Source of the DNA: Candidatus Lightella neohaematopini
GTDB lineage: Bacteria > Pseudomonadota > Gammaproteobacteria > Enterobacterales > Enterobacteriaceae
NCBI GenBank assembly: GCA_025728375.1
Contig: JAOBJS010000002.1
Location: 1 to 36,952 of the forward strand
Reading direction: 5' to 3'
Length of the DNA stretch: 36,952 nt
Position numbers and translations under genes: made by a program. Shown piece by piece: positions 10,697 to 21,003 of the stretch. The notes beneath the pieces are model-generated. The model saw only the letters and a list, made by a program, of their open reading frames with translations, was not told the origin of the DNA and made no database searches. The stretch's first letter is position 1. Each line of letters begins with the position of its first letter.

Positions 10697-11686
10697 ATGA
10701 GAATTTGGTTTAAACATTCTTTACTTATTTATTTATTATTACCAATAACATGGTTATATAAAGTTATTATAGTTATAGTAAAATTTTGTTATAAAATAGG
10801 ATGGTTAAAAACATATTACTTTTCTGTACCAATAGTAATTGTTGGTAATATTACTGTTGGTGGTAATGGTAAAACACCGATAGTTATATGGTTAGTAAAT
10901 AAATTAAAACGTAGAGGTTGGAAAGTAGGTGTTATTACTAGAGGTTACGGTGGTAATATAAAGTATCCTTGTGTTATTACAAATAATATGAGCAGTAAAC
11001 AATGTGGAGATGAAGCCATATTAATACGGCAAAGAACTAATGTTCCAGTAGTAGTTGCTAAAAAAAGGGTATTGGCTGCCAACAAGTTAATAGAATTATA
11101 TAATTTAGATGTTATTGTTAGTGATGATGGATTACAACACTATTCGTTAGGAAGAAATGTAGAGTGGATAATAATAAATGGATATTACCGATTTGGTAAT
11201 GGTTATCTCTTACCTTCAGGACCAATGAGAGAAAGTATTAGTCGTTTAAATTACTCAAAGGTAACTATAGTAAATAATGGATTACTCCAACGTAATGAGA
11301 TTCCTATGTTTATTAAAATTTATAAAGTAATAAATTTATATAATAAAAAAAGTTTGCCTATTAGTAAATTTAAATTTAATAAAATAATATTAATAGCTGG
11401 TATAGGATATCCTAAAAATTTTTTTAATATGGTAAAATACTTAGGTATATTTCCAATAAGAAAAATATCTTTTCTTGATCATCAAGAGTATAGTCAATCT
11501 ATGTTAGACTCATTAACTTGTTGTAATACAGAACAATTATTAATGACAGAAAAAGATGCTATTAAGTGTCAAAAATTTGCTCGTGAAAATTGGTGGTATT
11601 TACCGATATATGTACATCTACCATTAAAAATAAGTAATAAGTTATTAAATGATATAGAATATCATATTATAAAATATAAGCAATAA
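10697..11686 (+). CDS. lpxK: Tetraacyldisaccharide 4'-kinase (start trimmed from 10640; MRIWFKHSLLIYLLLPITWLY aligns with the LpxK N-terminus)
   Basis: VPIVIVGNITVGGNGKTPIVIWLV, RGYGG, SDDGLQHY, RFGNGYLLPSGPMRE, MTEKDAIKC, ENWWYLPI. Confidence 0.93.
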   Translation: MRIWFKHSLLIYLLLPITWLYKVIIVIVKFCYKIGWLKTYYFSVPIVIVGNITVGGNGKTPIVIWLVNKLKRRGWKVGVITRGYGGNIKYPCVITNNMSSKQCGDEAILIRQRTNVPVVVAKKRVLAANKLIELYNLDVIVSDDGLQHYSLGRNVEWIIINGYYRFGNGYLLPSGPMRESISRLNYSKVTIVNNGLLQRNEIPMFIKIYKVINLYNKKSLPISKFKFNKIILIAGIGYPKNFFNMVKYLGIFPIRKISFLDHQEYSQSMLDSLTCCNTEQLLMTEKDAIKCQKFARENWWYLPIYVHLPLKISNKLLNDIEYHIIKYKQ

Positions 11687-11716
11687 AATTTAAATGTTTT
11701 AAAAATTTATAAGTTT

Positions 11717-11881
11717 ATGATAAATAAAAAATTACTAAAAATTATTGTATGTCCAGTTTGTAAAAATAAGTTATTCTTAAAAAAGAAAAAACAAGAATTA
11801 ATTTGTGTTGTTGATTCATTGGCTTATCCTATATTGGATAATATACCAATACTAATAAAAGATAAAGCAAGGAAATTTTAG
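11717..11881 (+). CDS. ycaR: UPF0434/Trm112-family protein YcaR (54 aa; absent from the supplied ORF track)
   Basis: Translation MINKKLLKIIVCPVCKNKLFLKKKKQELICVVDSLAYPILDNIPILIKDKARKF; CPVC, KQELIC and AYP-D-IP-LL motifs; conserved position between lpxK and kdsB. Confidence 0.9.
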   Translation: MINKKLLKIIVCPVCKNKLFLKKKKQELICVVDSLAYPILDNIPILIKDKARKF

Positions 11882-11886
11882 TAAGA

Positions 11887-12612
11887 ATGAGTTTTATAGT
11901 TATTATCCCTGCTAGATTAAATTCTAGTAGATTACCAAAAAAACCATTAATTAATATTAATGGTATACCAATGATAATCCATGTAATGCGTAATGCATTA
12001 AATTCATATGCAAATAAAGTAATAGTAGCAACTGATCATTATAGTATTGCTAAGGTAGTAAAAAAATTTGGGGGGGAAGTATATATTACTAATAATAATC
12101 ATAATTCAGGAACAGAACGTATATCAGAAGTAGTTGAACATTATAAATTATTAGATAATCAAATTATTATTAATGTTCAAGGAGATGAACCATTAATATC
12201 ATCTACATTAATTAATCAAATTGCTAATACATTACCAAATAAAAATTATAATATGTCAACTATAGCAATACCAATACATAACATACAAGAAATATTAAAT
12301 CCAAATATAGTAAAATTAATTATTAATAAATATAATTATGCTATATATTTTACTCGTAATATCAAAAATAGTGCTCTTGTTAAAGATATAGTATTAAAAC
12401 ACATTGGTATATATGCTTATAGTGTATCTTTTATCAGAAATTATAAAAACTTTCATAGTCCAATAGAACATATCGAAAATTTAGAACAGTTAAGAGTATT
12501 ATGGTATGGAGAAAAGATATATACATTAGTGATAAATAAATCAAAACCAATAATTGGTGTTGATACATTAGAATCTTTAAATCAAGTACGATCTTTAATG
12601 AAAGATAATTAA
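11887..12612 (+). CDS. kdsB: 3-deoxy-manno-octulosonate cytidylyltransferase
   Basis: FIVIIPARLNSSRLPKKPL, SGTERISEV, NVQGDEPLI, GIYAYS. Confidence 0.95.
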   Translation: MSFIVIIPARLNSSRLPKKPLININGIPMIIHVMRNALNSYANKVIVATDHYSIAKVVKKFGGEVYITNNNHNSGTERISEVVEHYKLLDNQIIINVQGDEPLISSTLINQIANTLPNKNYNMSTIAIPIHNIQEILNPNIVKLIINKYNYAIYFTRNIKNSALVKDIVLKHIGIYAYSVSFIRNYKNFHSPIEHIENLEQLRVLWYGEKIYTLVINKSKPIIGVDTLESLNQVRSLMKDN

Positions 12613-12620
12613 TTATTTAT

Positions 12621-13973
12621 TTAAAAATTAATATCATCATATATTCCTCTAGGAAATGGTATTACATCACGAATATTATACATACCAGTAATATATAAAA
12701 TTAATCTTTCTAAACCAATACCAAAACCAGCATGTGGAACAGTACCATATTTACGTAAATCTCTATACCACCAATAATTTTTAATAGAAAGATTTTTTTC
12801 TTTTAAACAAATATCTAATTTATTTAAACGTTCTTCTCGTTGTGACCCACCAGCAATTTCACCTACATCTTGAGCAATTACATCCATTGCAGCTACTGTT
12901 TTATTATCAGTATTAACACGCATATAAAATGCTTTTATATTTTTTGGATAATTTGTTATAGCAACAATATTTTTAAAATATTCATTAGTTAGATAATTTT
13001 CATGTTCTAAAGAAAAATCATAACCCCAAACTATTTGTTTGTTAAATTTATTTTTGTATTTTTCTAATATTTTTACTGCTTCATCATAACTAATACGCAC
13101 AAATCCATTATTAATAAAATTATTTAAACGTCTAATTAAGTTTTTATTATTATATTTAACACAAAATTCTACATCTTGAATTCTTTCATCTAACACACGT
13201 TTGAATATGTATTTCAACATATCTTCTGTTAAATCAATAATATTTTGGAGATTAGCAAATGCTATTTCTGGCTCTACCATCCAAAACTCAGCTAAATGTC
13301 TACTAGTATCGGATTTTTCTGCTCTAAATACTGGTCCAAAAGTATATACTTTAGATAAAGCACAAGCATAACTTTCAATATTTAGTTGACCTGATACAGT
13401 TAAAAAGTATTTTTTATTAAAAAATTTTTTATTATTTGTTAATATATTAAACATAGTACTACAACCTTCTGTATCTATACTAGTGATAATTGGTGTTGTT
13501 ACTAAAATAAAATTATTTTTATTCATAAAATTATGTATAGCAGTAAATACTGTACTCCTTATACGAATTATAGCGCTAAAAAGATTAGTTCTTACTCTTA
13601 AATGAGCAAATTTACGTAAATATTCTAAGCTATGTAATTTAGCTGATATTGGATAATTACGTGGATTATCTACCCAACCAGTAACTAATACTGACATAGC
13701 TTGCATTTCATAACCTTGTTTATTTTTTGGAGATTTAATAATTAAACCGTTTACTTGTACAGAACAACCAGAAGTTAATTTTAATATTTCACTATAATTT
13801 TTAATGTTATTTTTAATAATAACTTGTAAATTACTAATACATGAACCGTCATTTATATTAAGAAAAGAAATACCTACTTTAGAATCACGACGTGTTTTAA
13901 CCCAACCACATACTGTAATATGTTGATTTGTGAATAATCCACTAGTAATATTTTTTATACAAATTTTATACAT
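12621..13973 (-). CDS. asnS: Asparaginyl-tRNA synthetase
   Basis: VCGWVKTRRDSKVGISFLNINDGSC, LTVSGQLNIESYACALSKVYTFGPVFRAEKSDTSRHLAEFWMVEPE, GFGIGLERLILYITGMYNIRDVIPFPR. Confidence 0.96.
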   Translation of the reverse strand: MYKICIKNITSGLFTNQHITVCGWVKTRRDSKVGISFLNINDGSCISNLQVIIKNNIKNYSEILKLTSGCSVQVNGLIIKSPKNKQGYEMQAMSVLVTGWVDNPRNYPISAKLHSLEYLRKFAHLRVRTNLFSAIIRIRSTVFTAIHNFMNKNNFILVTTPIITSIDTEGCSTMFNILTNNKKFFNKKYFLTVSGQLNIESYACALSKVYTFGPVFRAEKSDTSRHLAEFWMVEPEIAFANLQNIIDLTEDMLKYIFKRVLDERIQDVEFCVKYNNKNLIRRLNNFINNGFVRISYDEAVKILEKYKNKFNKQIVWGYDFSLEHENYLTNEYFKNIVAITNYPKNIKAFYMRVNTDNKTVAAMDVIAQDVGEIAGGSQREERLNKLDICLKEKNLSIKNYWWYRDLRKYGTVPHAGFGIGLERLILYITGMYNIRDVIPFPRGIYDDINF

Positions 13974-14231
13974 TAAATAATTAACATAATTCTACTTTTA
14001 AAATAAATAATTAATTTAACATGACTATATTATAATAATATTTAGTAAAATTAAAATATAAATAATTTTTTAATTATTTATTATTAATTTAACATTATCA
14101 TTAAATTTAACTAATTTACTATAATGTATCAATAAATAATGATGATTTATTTTTTTGAACATCAAAATAATTAATTAATAAATTAAAAACTTATATTAAT
14201 AATTGTATATAAAGTGAAAATTATGTATTTA

Positions 14232-15335
14232 TTATAGTCCAAATTGGATATTAAAAAATATAGATCTTATTATATTAGATTTATTTAAAAATATATAAAA
14301 TAAACTATTATTTCTATTTTTAGTATAAAAATCGTACAATAATTTAGTTTTAACTATTTTAGATATAAAACTATATTTTAATTGTTGTTCGTAATTTTTT
14401 AAAAAATAGTAAAAACCAATATCATAATTATTATTAATTAAATAAGTTATTAAATTATTAATAATAGATAAACTAAAACAACTAAAGTTTATTTTTTGAC
14501 CAAAAATTAAATTTGTTTTATAATTAGCGTTATTTATTAACAGTAAACGATGATAAATAAAGTTAGATAAATATTTAACATAAGCTGAAGAAATAAGAAT
14601 TTTGTTTTTTATATTGCATGAATTAAATATTAGTTTAGATATATTATTAATAATACTATTATAATTTTTATTCTTTTTCATCACACTACGTTCTAATACC
14701 CAATAAATAGCATTATAGTTATCATTTTTTAATGGAATAAATGTTATGATACCATATTTAGATAGAACTTGATATATGTTATTATTATGTATTAATTCTG
14801 TATCAATTTTAGTCTGTACAACTATATATTTATATTTAATATAATATTTATAAGTATTTATATAATCTTTAATATTAAAGATATTATTAGTAATTAGTAA
14901 TTTTGTTCTTAGTACTGTATTATTTAATGATATTGTTACTGATTTTTTTTCAAAAAGTATATTTTTTATATCAGTATAATTAATAATTGTTACATACTTA
15001 CTTAATATTTTTTTTAAAATATAAAAAACTACATTATTATTAATAATATAATTAGAATTATTAATAGCACTAACACTAATTCTTAATAATTTTTTATATT
15101 TGTATCTATACAAAATAATATTTTTTAGTGGAACTATATATTTAACTAATTCATACCAAATATCTAAATTTTTTAGTATCTTATAACTACTATAATTAAC
15201 AATAGATATAGATTCAGTATTATTTAAATTATTTAATGATAATTTATTTATTATTGCAATTCTTATCTTTTTTGTAAAACAGTAAGCTAATAATAATCCA
15301 TTAATATCATTACTATCAATTATAATATCAAACAT
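14232..15335 (-). CDS. ubiI: Highly diverged UbiI/VisC-like (UbiH/UbiF family) hydroxylase; FAD motifs degraded, may be non-functional
   Basis: Full-length 367-aa ORF beside ubiH as in E. coli ubiH-ubiI; C-terminal HRLLLINNA...NYDIGFYYFLKNYEQQLKYS aligns with HRLALVGDA...GKDIGQYIYLRRYERSRKHS of UbiI. Confidence 0.6.
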   Translation of the reverse strand: MFDIIIDSNDINGLLLAYCFTKKIRIAIINKLSLNNLNNTESISIVNYSSYKILKNLDIWYELVKYIVPLKNIILYRYKYKKLLRISVSAINNSNYIINNNVVFYILKKILSKYVTIINYTDIKNILFEKKSVTISLNNTVLRTKLLITNNIFNIKDYINTYKYYIKYKYIVVQTKIDTELIHNNNIYQVLSKYGIITFIPLKNDNYNAIYWVLERSVMKKNKNYNSIINNISKLIFNSCNIKNKILISSAYVKYLSNFIYHRLLLINNANYKTNLIFGQKINFSCFSLSIINNLITYLINNNYDIGFYYFLKNYEQQLKYSFISKIVKTKLLYDFYTKNRNNSLFYIFLNKSNIIRSIFFNIQFGL

Positions 15336-15337
15336 AA

Positions 15338-16480
15338 TTAAATTAGTTTTAATATATACTTTATTAAAAATAAATTCATAACTGATATATTTTTTCCTAA
15401 TAAAAAACTAATATTTTTTATTTTTTTAGTTAGTTTATTTTTACTAGTTATTAAATAAGTTAAGGTATTAGTTACTAAAATAGTTTTAATCCAATCGGAT
15501 TGCCTACTTTGTTTATATTGATTAAGCATATCTAAACAACATTTATTATCGTAGATATCGTATAAATTAATTAAATTAATTAGACATATTAAGTCCCTTA
15601 TAGCTAAATTAAATCCTTGTGCTCCAATAGGGTGTATAGTTTTAGACGCATTTCCCAACAATACTAAGCGATTACCAATATTAGTATGCGCTAACACTAA
15701 TTTTAATGGATAATAATTGATATTTTCCACAATTACTATTTTACCTAATCTATTTTGTAATTCATGCTTTAATAAAACACATAATTCCTGATTACTAAAA
15801 TGAATATAATTTAATTTATTATTAAAGCACCATATTATAGAAAAATAATATTTTTTTATTGGTAGTAACACTAGTAATCCATTTTTAGTAATAATTTCAA
15901 ATGATGTGTTAGATTGAAAACTAGTATTGATTGTGGTAATAATTGCTGTTTGATGATAATCTAATATACTATAATTTATGCCAAATAATTTTACTATTTC
16001 TGATTGAGTACCATCAGCAACAATAAACAATTTTGTATTAATTTTATATTTTTTATTTAGGGTAATTATTACGTTATTATCTGTATTTTTTATATTGTTA
16101 ATATTTATATTATTATAAATATTAATATTATAACAGTTACTTATTATTTTAAGAAATATTGATGTTATGATACTTAGTTTAATTGCATATCCTAAAGCTG
16201 GTACATGATAATCTTTAGCTAAAATGTTTATGTTATTATGAAAATTAATATCAAAAATTTTTGTTTCGTATATAGGATATACATAAGGTTTTATATTAGA
16301 CCAAATATTAATTTTATTTAAAATTTTATAAGTAAAACATGATATTACAATAGTACGATCAATAAAAATACTTTTTCTCAAATTAATTAAGTTTATTTGA
16401 TTTATTTTATGACAATTTTTACTAACCAATAAGGCAAAAATAATACTAACTATTCCACCACCTATAATTGTAATAGACAT
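15338..16480 (-). CDS. ubiH: 2-octaprenyl-6-methoxyphenol hydroxylase (start trimmed from 16498; MSITIIGGG matches UbiH)
   Basis: MSITIIGGGIVSIIFAL N-terminal FAD motif; VADGTQSEIVKLFGI; NRLVLLGNASKTIHPIGAQGFNLAIRDL; downstream of rpiA as in E. coli. Confidence 0.88.
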   Translation of the reverse strand: MSITIIGGGIVSIIFALLVSKNCHKINQINLINLRKSIFIDRTIVISCFTYKILNKINIWSNIKPYVYPIYETKIFDINFHNNINILAKDYHVPALGYAIKLSIITSIFLKIISNCYNINIYNNININNIKNTDNNVIITLNKKYKINTKLFIVADGTQSEIVKLFGINYSILDYHQTAIITTINTSFQSNTSFEIITKNGLLVLLPIKKYYFSIIWCFNNKLNYIHFSNQELCVLLKHELQNRLGKIVIVENINYYPLKLVLAHTNIGNRLVLLGNASKTIHPIGAQGFNLAIRDLICLINLINLYDIYDNKCCLDMLNQYKQSRQSDWIKTILVTNTLTYLITSKNKLTKKIKNISFLLGKNISVMNLFLIKYILKLI

Positions 16481-16655
16481 AATTTTGTCAAAAATCAAAT
16501 GAGTATTAACTTTTAAAATATATTACATATTATTTTTTAATTATAGCTAAATAAATAATACATTCAATATCTAAAATTAGGATAATAACTTAAATCTTTT
16601 AGTGTTAGAGATATAAAATATTAAAATATTATATTAATAAATATAATACCAATCT

Positions 16656-17318
16656 TTAAGAAAATTTAGTAATACTACCATCACAATTTCCTACTAAAAC
16701 AATATCAGCTATTCTTTGTGTAAATAATCCAACAGTAACAATTCCTGGAATATTATTTAATTTTTTTTCGATTAATTTAACGTTATTTAAATCTAATTCA
16801 TATATATCTATTATTAGATTATTATGGTCAGTAATTGTACTACTACGTAAAACAGGAACACCTCCAACACACTTTTTTATTTTATTAATAATTAATGGAT
16901 ATGAAAATGGTATAATCTCTACTGGAACTGGAAAACGTCCTAATTTTTTCACTAGTTTACTATTATTAACAATACATATAAATTTCTTGGATAAAGAAGA
17001 AATAATTTTTTCATTTGTTAATGCTGCCCCTCCACCCTTAATCATATACATATTATTATCAATCTCATCCGCGCTATCTACATAAATATCAATATTTTTT
17101 ACTGCATTAATGTCAACTACTGGTATATTTAACTGATTTAATTGATAAGATGACTTATAGGAACTAGATACTGTATTAACAATATAATGCTTAATTCTTA
17201 CTAATTCTTTAATAAAATAAGATACAGTACTACCAGAACCAATACCAATAACACTATTAGGTTTTATATACTTAATTACTTCTATACCTAAACGTTTTTT
17301 TACTTCATTTTCTTTCAT
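16656..17318 (-). CDS. rpiA: Ribose-5-phosphate isomerase A
   Basis: VIGIGSGSTVSYFI, DIYVDSADEIDNNMYMIKGGGAALTNEKI, FPVPVEIIPF, NIPGIVTVGLF. Confidence 0.96.
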   Translation of the reverse strand: MKENEVKKRLGIEVIKYIKPNSVIGIGSGSTVSYFIKELVRIKHYIVNTVSSSYKSSYQLNQLNIPVVDINAVKNIDIYVDSADEIDNNMYMIKGGGAALTNEKIISSLSKKFICIVNNSKLVKKLGRFPVPVEIIPFSYPLIINKIKKCVGGVPVLRSSTITDHNNLIIDIYELDLNNVKLIEKKLNNIPGIVTVGLFTQRIADIVLVGNCDGSITKFS

Positions 17319-17570
17319 AATTATTCAAAATTAATGATACTAATGCTATTAATATATTATATAATATAAAATTAAATAATTATACTAAATAATAATTAAT
17401 TAAGTTTAATTCATTAAGCAATATAAATTTGTTATTTTAATAACAAACATTTTTAACAAATTTTATAATTTTTTGTATTATATTACTTAAATTAATATTA
17501 AGTAAATAATAATATTTTTATTTAATTTTAACTACATTATTTAAATACAACTAACAGTTATATAATTTAA

Positions 17571-18296
17571 ATGAATAATAAATTAATTACATTTGTATTC
17601 ATTATTAGCGTAATAATATTAACCATATTTTTATTTGTTAATAATAAAAAAAGAAAAACTTATAATTTTAAAGAAATTAAAAAATTAGCTGTATTTGTTA
17701 ATAAAAATATTTCTGGTACCTTTTATTGTGGTTGTAAGATTAATTGGCATGGTTATCATGGAATACCAGAATTATTATCTTGTGGATATAGAATTAGAAG
17801 TAATTACTTAAGAGCTAACAGAATAGAATGGGAACATATTGTACCAGCTTGGAAATTTGGTCATAATATGAAATGTTGGTTACAAGGTGGTCGTAAAAAT
17901 TGTAACAATGATTATAACTATCAAAAAATAGCAACTGACTTACATAATTTACAACCAGTTATAGGTGAAATAAATGCTGATAGAAAAAATTATGAATATA
18001 ATCATTGGATTAGTAATTACGGTAGTTATTATGGTAATTGTAAAATAAAAATAAATTTTAAAACAAAACAAGTTGATCCACCCATAACTACTAGAGGTAT
18101 AATAGCTAGAACATATTTGTATATGCATGACAAATATCATATAGCATTATCAAATCAACAATTATTATTATTTCATAAATGGAATATCTTATATCCAGTA
18201 ACTAAATGGGAATGTTATAGAAATAAGCGTATAACTCTAATACAAGGAAATAGTAACCCTTACATAGAACAAGCTTGTAAAAATAAAAGTTATTAA
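17571..18296 (+). CDS. endA: Endonuclease I (periplasmic DNase I family)
   Basis: GTFYCGCKINWHGYHG, RIEWEHIVPAWKFGH, GGRKNC, DLHNLQPVIGEINADR, RGIIARTYLYMHDKY, YPVTKWEC; followed by rsmE as in E. coli. Confidence 0.94.
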   Translation: MNNKLITFVFIISVIILTIFLFVNNKKRKTYNFKEIKKLAVFVNKNISGTFYCGCKINWHGYHGIPELLSCGYRIRSNYLRANRIEWEHIVPAWKFGHNMKCWLQGGRKNCNNDYNYQKIATDLHNLQPVIGEINADRKNYEYNHWISNYGSYYGNCKIKINFKTKQVDPPITTRGIIARTYLYMHDKYHIALSNQQLLLFHKWNILYPVTKWECYRNKRITLIQGNSNPYIEQACKNKSY

Positions 18297-18303
18297 TTGT
18301 TAA

Positions 18304-19047
18304 ATGCGTATACCAAGAATATATTTTCCTAATAATTGTATAGTTGGAGAAATATTAGTTTTAAATAAAGATATTACACATTATATTATACATGTATTAA
18401 GAATGAAAAAAGGTAATATCGTAGAATTATTTAACGGTAATAATATTATATATCAAACAAAAATTATTAACTTAAATAAATATAATAGAGTTAGATTAAT
18501 TGTATTATATATGATACATAAAAGTAAAGAATCATACATAAAATTACATTTAGGACAATTATTACTTAATTCAAAAAAGATGAAATTTATTATTCAAAAA
18601 GCAGTTGAGTTAGGGGTAAATACTATTACTCCAATAATACCTAAAAATTATAATATTAATAAACTTAATTTATTAAATACCAAAATTAATCGTTGGCAAA
18701 ATATTATTATTAATAGTTGTGCTCAATGTGGGCGTAACAAAATTATGCAAATAAAAGAACCACAGTATATATTAAACTGGTGTTCTTTATTAAAAGAAAA
18801 AGATATAAAAATATATTTTAATCCATATAGTAATAATAATATAAATAAATTAAAAAAATTATCATTAATCAATGAAATTTATTTTTTAATTGGATCAGAA
18901 AGTGGTTTATCTAAAGAAGATAACTTAATTATTAGTAATTATAAATTTTTTAATATAACTTTGGGACCAAGAATTCTACGTGTAGAAACTGCTGTAATAA
19001 GTGCTATAACTATTTTACAAACTATGTTTGGTGATATGGGAAATTAA
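18304..19047 (+). CDS. rsmE: 16S rRNA m3U1498 methyltransferase
   Basis: MRIPRIYFP; IQKAVELGVNTITPI; CAQCGRN; FLIGSESGLSKED; LGPRILRVETAVISAITILQ. Confidence 0.94.
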   Translation: MRIPRIYFPNNCIVGEILVLNKDITHYIIHVLRMKKGNIVELFNGNNIIYQTKIINLNKYNRVRLIVLYMIHKSKESYIKLHLGQLLLNSKKMKFIIQKAVELGVNTITPIIPKNYNINKLNLLNTKINRWQNIIINSCAQCGRNKIMQIKEPQYILNWCSLLKEKDIKIYFNPYSNNNINKLKKLSLINEIYFLIGSESGLSKEDNLIISNYKFFNITLGPRILRVETAVISAITILQTMFGDMGN

Positions 19048-19050
19048 TTT

Positions 19051-20003
19051 ATGATTAAATTAAACTTAATTATAAATTAAGCAAAATTAATTAATAAATA
19101 TAGTATTTTACTATTTTAGTAAAAATTTAGAATATAAATCATATTTCTATTATTTATAGAAAATAATTTTTAACTACTTAATAATAGCTTATTATTAAAT
19201 AGTTATCTAATAAAATACAAAAAGTTATAACAATTATTATTAATTTATAATAAAATAATTAGTTTTATTATGTTAAATGTTTTTTTGTTAATGGATAAAT
19301 ATCCATATAAATGGATAACAATTATTTTTATGTAACTTTGTGCATTAAAATATATAAAAATAAATTTAACAATATTAATTATTCACAAAATATCTAGTTT
19401 ATATAATTATAAAATAAAAATATTACCATAATATCTATTATTAAAAATATTTTAAATATTATTATTACTTATAAATAAAACAATATAAAAATTTATTAAT
19501 AAACATAAAAGTATTATTTTAAATTAAACCATACAAATATTAGTTTATTATAAAATAATATTAGTTTCTCTTTATTAATACATCATATAACTAATTGTAA
19601 TAATAAATTTATACTAATCAAAAATTTTACTAATTTAATATACTAATAAAATATTGATAGTTAATAAAACTAGAATACTATATATTTTAATTTATTTTCT
19701 AAGTTAGGTAATTAGTTATTAACATTATTAATAATATTATAACAAAAAGAAAATATTATATAAACATACAATAATAATTATAAAATTTTAATAGTTTATC
19801 TTCTTTTTTAGTTAAAAATAGATTAGTATTTAATTAAATAGTAAAAAAATAAAATAATTAAAATTAATATTACTAATCTAATATTTATAAAAAACACAAA
19901 ATATTATTAATATATCTGTTATAAATAAATTAGTAAATTATATTAAAATATATTATAAAAGATTAATAATATATTATAGAACTTTATATTATATTAAATA
20001 ATA
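19051..20003 (+). pseudogene. gshB: Eroded glutathione synthetase gene (gshB) between rsmE and yqgE
   Basis: Spacer of 956 bp versus 951 bp for E. coli gshB at the same syntenic position. ATG at 19051 reads MIKLNLIIN* (GshB: MIKLGIVMD), then in the same frame AKLINKYSILLF. 19273-19308 reads LNVFLLMDKYPY (GshB LDVILMRKDPP). 19863 onward reads INITNLIFIKNT (GshB INVTSPTCIREI). Matches lie within about 30 nt of their expected offsets; many stops. Confidence 0.75.
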
Positions 20004-20570
20004 ATGAATTTGCAGCATCATTTTTTAGTAGCTATGCCGACATTAACAGATCCTTTATTTAAAGGATCTGTCGTATATATTTGTGAACATAATTATGAAG
20101 GCGCTATGGGGCTTATTATTAATAAACCAGTAGTATATTTTACTATAGAGAATATTTTAGATAAATTGAAAATTAAACCAAAAATTTCAGATAATTATGA
20201 TTCTAAATTAAAAAATCCGGTATTTGTTGGTGGCCCAATAGCAGATGATAGAGGTTTTATATTACATACTCCATGTAATAAATTTAACTCTAGTATTAGT
20301 ATATCATCTCAAACAATGATTACGACATCTAAAGATATATTAGAAGCTTTGGGTACTGATAATCAGCCAGATAATATATTAGTTGCATTAGGATATTCTA
20401 GTTGGGAGCAAGAACAATTAGAAAATGAATTATTAGATAACAGTTGGTTAATTACTCCAGCTAATATAGAAATATTATTTCATACGCCGGTAATGTATCG
20501 TTGGCGTGATGCTGCAAAAATTATTGGTATAGATATTTATAATATTTCTAGTCAAATTGGACATGGTTAA
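20004..20570 (+). CDS. yqgE: UPF0301/AlgH-family protein YqgE
   Basis: [79 protein letters not shown]. Confidence 0.96.
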   Translation: MNLQHHFLVAMPTLTDPLFKGSVVYICEHNYEGAMGLIINKPVVYFTIENILDKLKIKPKISDNYDSKLKNPVFVGGPIADDRGFILHTPCNKFNSSISISSQTMITTSKDILEALGTDNQPDNILVALGYSSWEQEQLENELLDNSWLITPANIEILFHTPVMYRWRDAAKIIGIDIYNISSQIGHG

Positions 20571-21003
20571 TAAAGTAATTATTGCAATGGCTTTTGATTT
20601 TGGAATTAATAATATTGGTGTTGCAATTGGACAATCTATTACTTATACTGCTCAGCCAGTTACTACACTAAAAACTAATTATGGTATTCCAGTGTGGAAT
20701 AAATTAATACCATTAATGAATGTTTGGTCGCCTAATATATTAATTGTTGGTTTACCTATTAATATGAATAATGACGAACAAAATATAACTATTAAAGCTC
20801 GTAACTTTGCTAATTTATTGAATAATAAATTTAATATATCAGTAGAATTACATGATGAACGATTAACAACTAAAGAAGCATATTTGTTATTAAAAAATAA
20901 ACATCATAAAAAAAATAAAATAAAAATTGATATTGTTAATCAATTATCAGCAGTTTTAATACTTGAAAGTTGGTTTAGAAAAAAATTTTTTAAATATTAT
21001 TAA
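20557..21003 (+). CDS. yqgF: YqgF/RuvX, Holliday junction resolvase-like / pre-16S rRNA nuclease (start may be slightly internal; overlaps yqgE)
   Basis: [48 protein letters not shown]. Confidence 0.93.
   Translation: MDMVNKVIIAMAFDFGINNIGVAIGQSITYTAQPVTTLKTNYGIPVWNKLIPLMNVWSPNILIVGLPINMNNDEQNITIKARNFANLLNNKFNISVELHDERLTTKEAYLLLKNKHHKKNKIKIDIVNQLSAVLILESWFRKKFFKYY

Noticed and set aside
16499-16655. 6S RNA (ssrS), which lies between rpiA and ubiH in E. coli
   Set aside because: The spacer is only 157 bp, uniformly AT-rich and shows no long closing stem typical of 6S RNA.
19051-20003. Origin of replication, CRISPR or ncRNA interpretation of the largest non-coding gap
   Set aside because: No regular repeats, DnaA-box clusters or strong structure noticed; the gshB fossil explains its position, length and residual coding signal better.
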